Origin: Bacteroidales bacterium
GTDB lineage: Bacteria > Bacteroidota > Bacteroidia > Bacteroidales > Marinilabiliaceae
Length of the DNA stretch: 64,000 nucleotides
Direction: 5' to 3'
Assembly (NCBI GenBank): GCA_024401395.1
Contig: JAKSLD010000012.1
Location: forward strand, 1 to 64,000
In this document: one piece after another, positions 63,153-64,000 of the stretch
How positions within the stretch are numbered: position 1 is the first letter of the stretch
Layout: every line of letters starts with the position of its first letter
Translations under genes and position numbers: made by a program
The notes under the pieces: model-generated
Databases searched by the model: none
What the model saw: the letters and a program-made list of their open reading frames with translations, nothing else
Told to the model about the DNA's origin: nothing

Positions 63153-64000
63153 CTACATCTTTACCAATATCCTAAACACCTTACCAGGAGCACTAACCCA
63201 CTGCTTCATAGCATCATGGGCTTGTTCTGCTGGCACTTCTGCAGATATTAGTTTGTCTATCGGACATACTCCAGAGTTGAGATAGTTGATTACCGCACGG
63301 AAATCAGATGGCATGGCATTTCGCGAACCTCTGATATCTAGCTCTTTTTGCACAAAGAGCTTCGTCTGGAATGCAATATCTACCTTTGCATACCCTATAC
63401 ATACTACCCTGCCGGTAAATGCCACTTCTTCTACTGCCATTACGTATGTAGCAGGAGCTCCCACAGCCTCAATTACTACATCTGGACCGTAACCTCCTGT
63501 AATCTCTTGTAGCTTTGCGTGAACATTGTCAGTACCTGAATTGATTGTATACTTTGCTCCCATCTGCTTCGCAAGGGCCAACTTCTCGTCATCCAAATCA
63601 ACGGCAATAACTGTGGCTCCTCGTAACGCAGCTCTGACAATAGCACCGACTCCTATCATTCCGCATCCGAGAACCATTACTACGTCTATATCTGTAACTT
63701 GTGCTCTGTTAACTGCATGAAAACCTACACTCATCGGCTCTATCAACGCACAGTCTCTTGGCGACATATTGGCTGCTGGAATAACTTTCTCCCATGGAAG
63801 TATCATATATTCTTTCATTGCTCCATTGCGCTGTACTCCAAGTGTCTCATTGTGCTGACAGGCATTTACTCGACCATTACGACACGAGGCACAGTGCCCA
63901 CAGTTGGTATATGGGTTGACTGTTACTACCATTCCTACCTTCAATGTCTCTGGTACATTCTCTCCTATTGCCTCAATAGTCGCTCCTATCTCATGCCCTG
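63153..64000 (-). CDS. Zinc-dependent alcohol dehydrogenase family protein, 5' end outside the window
   Basis: The frame runs off the right edge and shows about 282 residues of the C-terminal part. The left-most visible text GHEIGATIEAIGENVPETLK is the family's GHE zinc-site region. The structural zinc motif is CGHCASCRNGRVNACQHNE with four Cys. The Rossmann NAD(P) motif is VMVLGCGMIGVGAIVRAALR, then VDLDDEKLALAKQMGAKYTI. The enzyme is a medium-chain dehydrogenase of the sorbitol/threonine dehydrogenase type. The substrate is unknown. It has its own terminator at 63078-63115. Confidence 0.9.
   Translation of the reverse strand, partial: GHEIGATIEAIGENVPETLKVGMVVTVNPYTNCGHCASCRNGRVNACQHNETLGVQRNGAMKEYMILPWEKVIPAANMSPRDCALIEPMSVGFHAVNRAQVTDIDVVMVLGCGMIGVGAIVRAALRGATVIAVDLDDEKLALAKQMGAKYTINSGTDNVHAKLQEITGGYGPDVVIEAVGAPATYVMAVEEVAFTGRVVCIGYAKVDIAFQTKLFVQKELDIRGSRNAMPSDFRAVINYLNSGVCPIDKLISAEVPAEQAHDAMKQWVSAPGKVFRILVKM

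Noticed and set aside
1-64000. tRNA, rRNA or insertion-sequence ends
   Set aside because: I scanned the intergenic regions by eye and found no cloverleaf-like sequence, transposase gene or flanking inverted repeats.

Overview
The window is bacterial chromosome from a member of the Bacteroidales, most like the Prevotella group. The evidence is: Bacteroidetes-type -7 promoters (TAnnTTTG) in front of many genes; few Shine-Dalgarno sequences; a fused aspartokinase/homoserine dehydrogenase in an operon with an ApgM-type gene and thrC; asnA, pgpH and an agmatine-to-putrescine pair; secreted proteins with lipoboxes; and C-terminal sorting-like tails (GEVYN...G.RV...KG..IK.GK) on surface proteins. 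No rRNA, tRNA, insertion sequence, prophage or CRISPR array is visible. Both ends cut through genes.

Positions 1-7548 hold an unusual accessory locus. Eight closely spaced minus-strand genes, probably one operon, start from a promoter near 6845: a membrane-anchored Ser/Thr kinase, an inner-membrane protein with a cytoplasmic N-terminal domain and a periplasmic OmpA domain, a 44-residue basic peptide, a TerB-like protein, two proteins built from one 'GNKK' module (one with a histone H1-like tail), a GIY-YIG/Fib_succ_major chimera, and a truncated membrane protein. A putative DNA-binding protein is divergent from them. This is the best candidate here for an undescribed signalling, stress or defence system.

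Positions 7561-11132 hold a hypothetical gene, a NifX-like protein, greA, and an AAA+/DUF4143 ATPase behind 33-bp-phased palindromes, with a remnant of a second ATPase of that type nearby. Positions 11282-18182 form a threonine/chorismate run: thrA, apgM, thrC, a small lipoprotein, a SlyD-like FKBP and aroC. Positions 18470-21173 hold two secreted lipoproteins, one GH43-like. Positions 21552-27636 hold serA, serC, a glycosyltransferase, pgpH and rlmB. Positions 27937-42358 are mixed housekeeping: a DUF3592-like protein, pepF, a secreted nuclease, aguB/aguA, a TPM protein, asnA, a methyltransferase, an orphan chemoreceptor, argR with an apparent ARG box, a SpoIIE-type phosphatase, a CDF transporter and a lipoprotein.

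Positions 42508-50044 are a vitamin B12 acquisition operon under a cobalamin riboswitch: BtuB receptor, a BtuG-like propeller lipoprotein, a DUF4465 protein and another surface protein. Positions 50155-52131 hold two outer-membrane barrels. Positions 52155-62993 encode a 3612-residue adhesin-like protein with 32 MBG-type modules in two architectures, including a four-module super-repeat. A zinc alcohol dehydrogenase is cut by the right edge.

Between the genes lies a repeat family I do not recognise. A core (AAATTGCGAGCAAAC, or a GATGAAC variant) occurs nine times, always in the same orientation, followed by degenerate arrays with an 11-bp period. Two pairs of cores are exactly 55 and 77 bp apart, and a coreless 11-bp array lies upstream of aguB.
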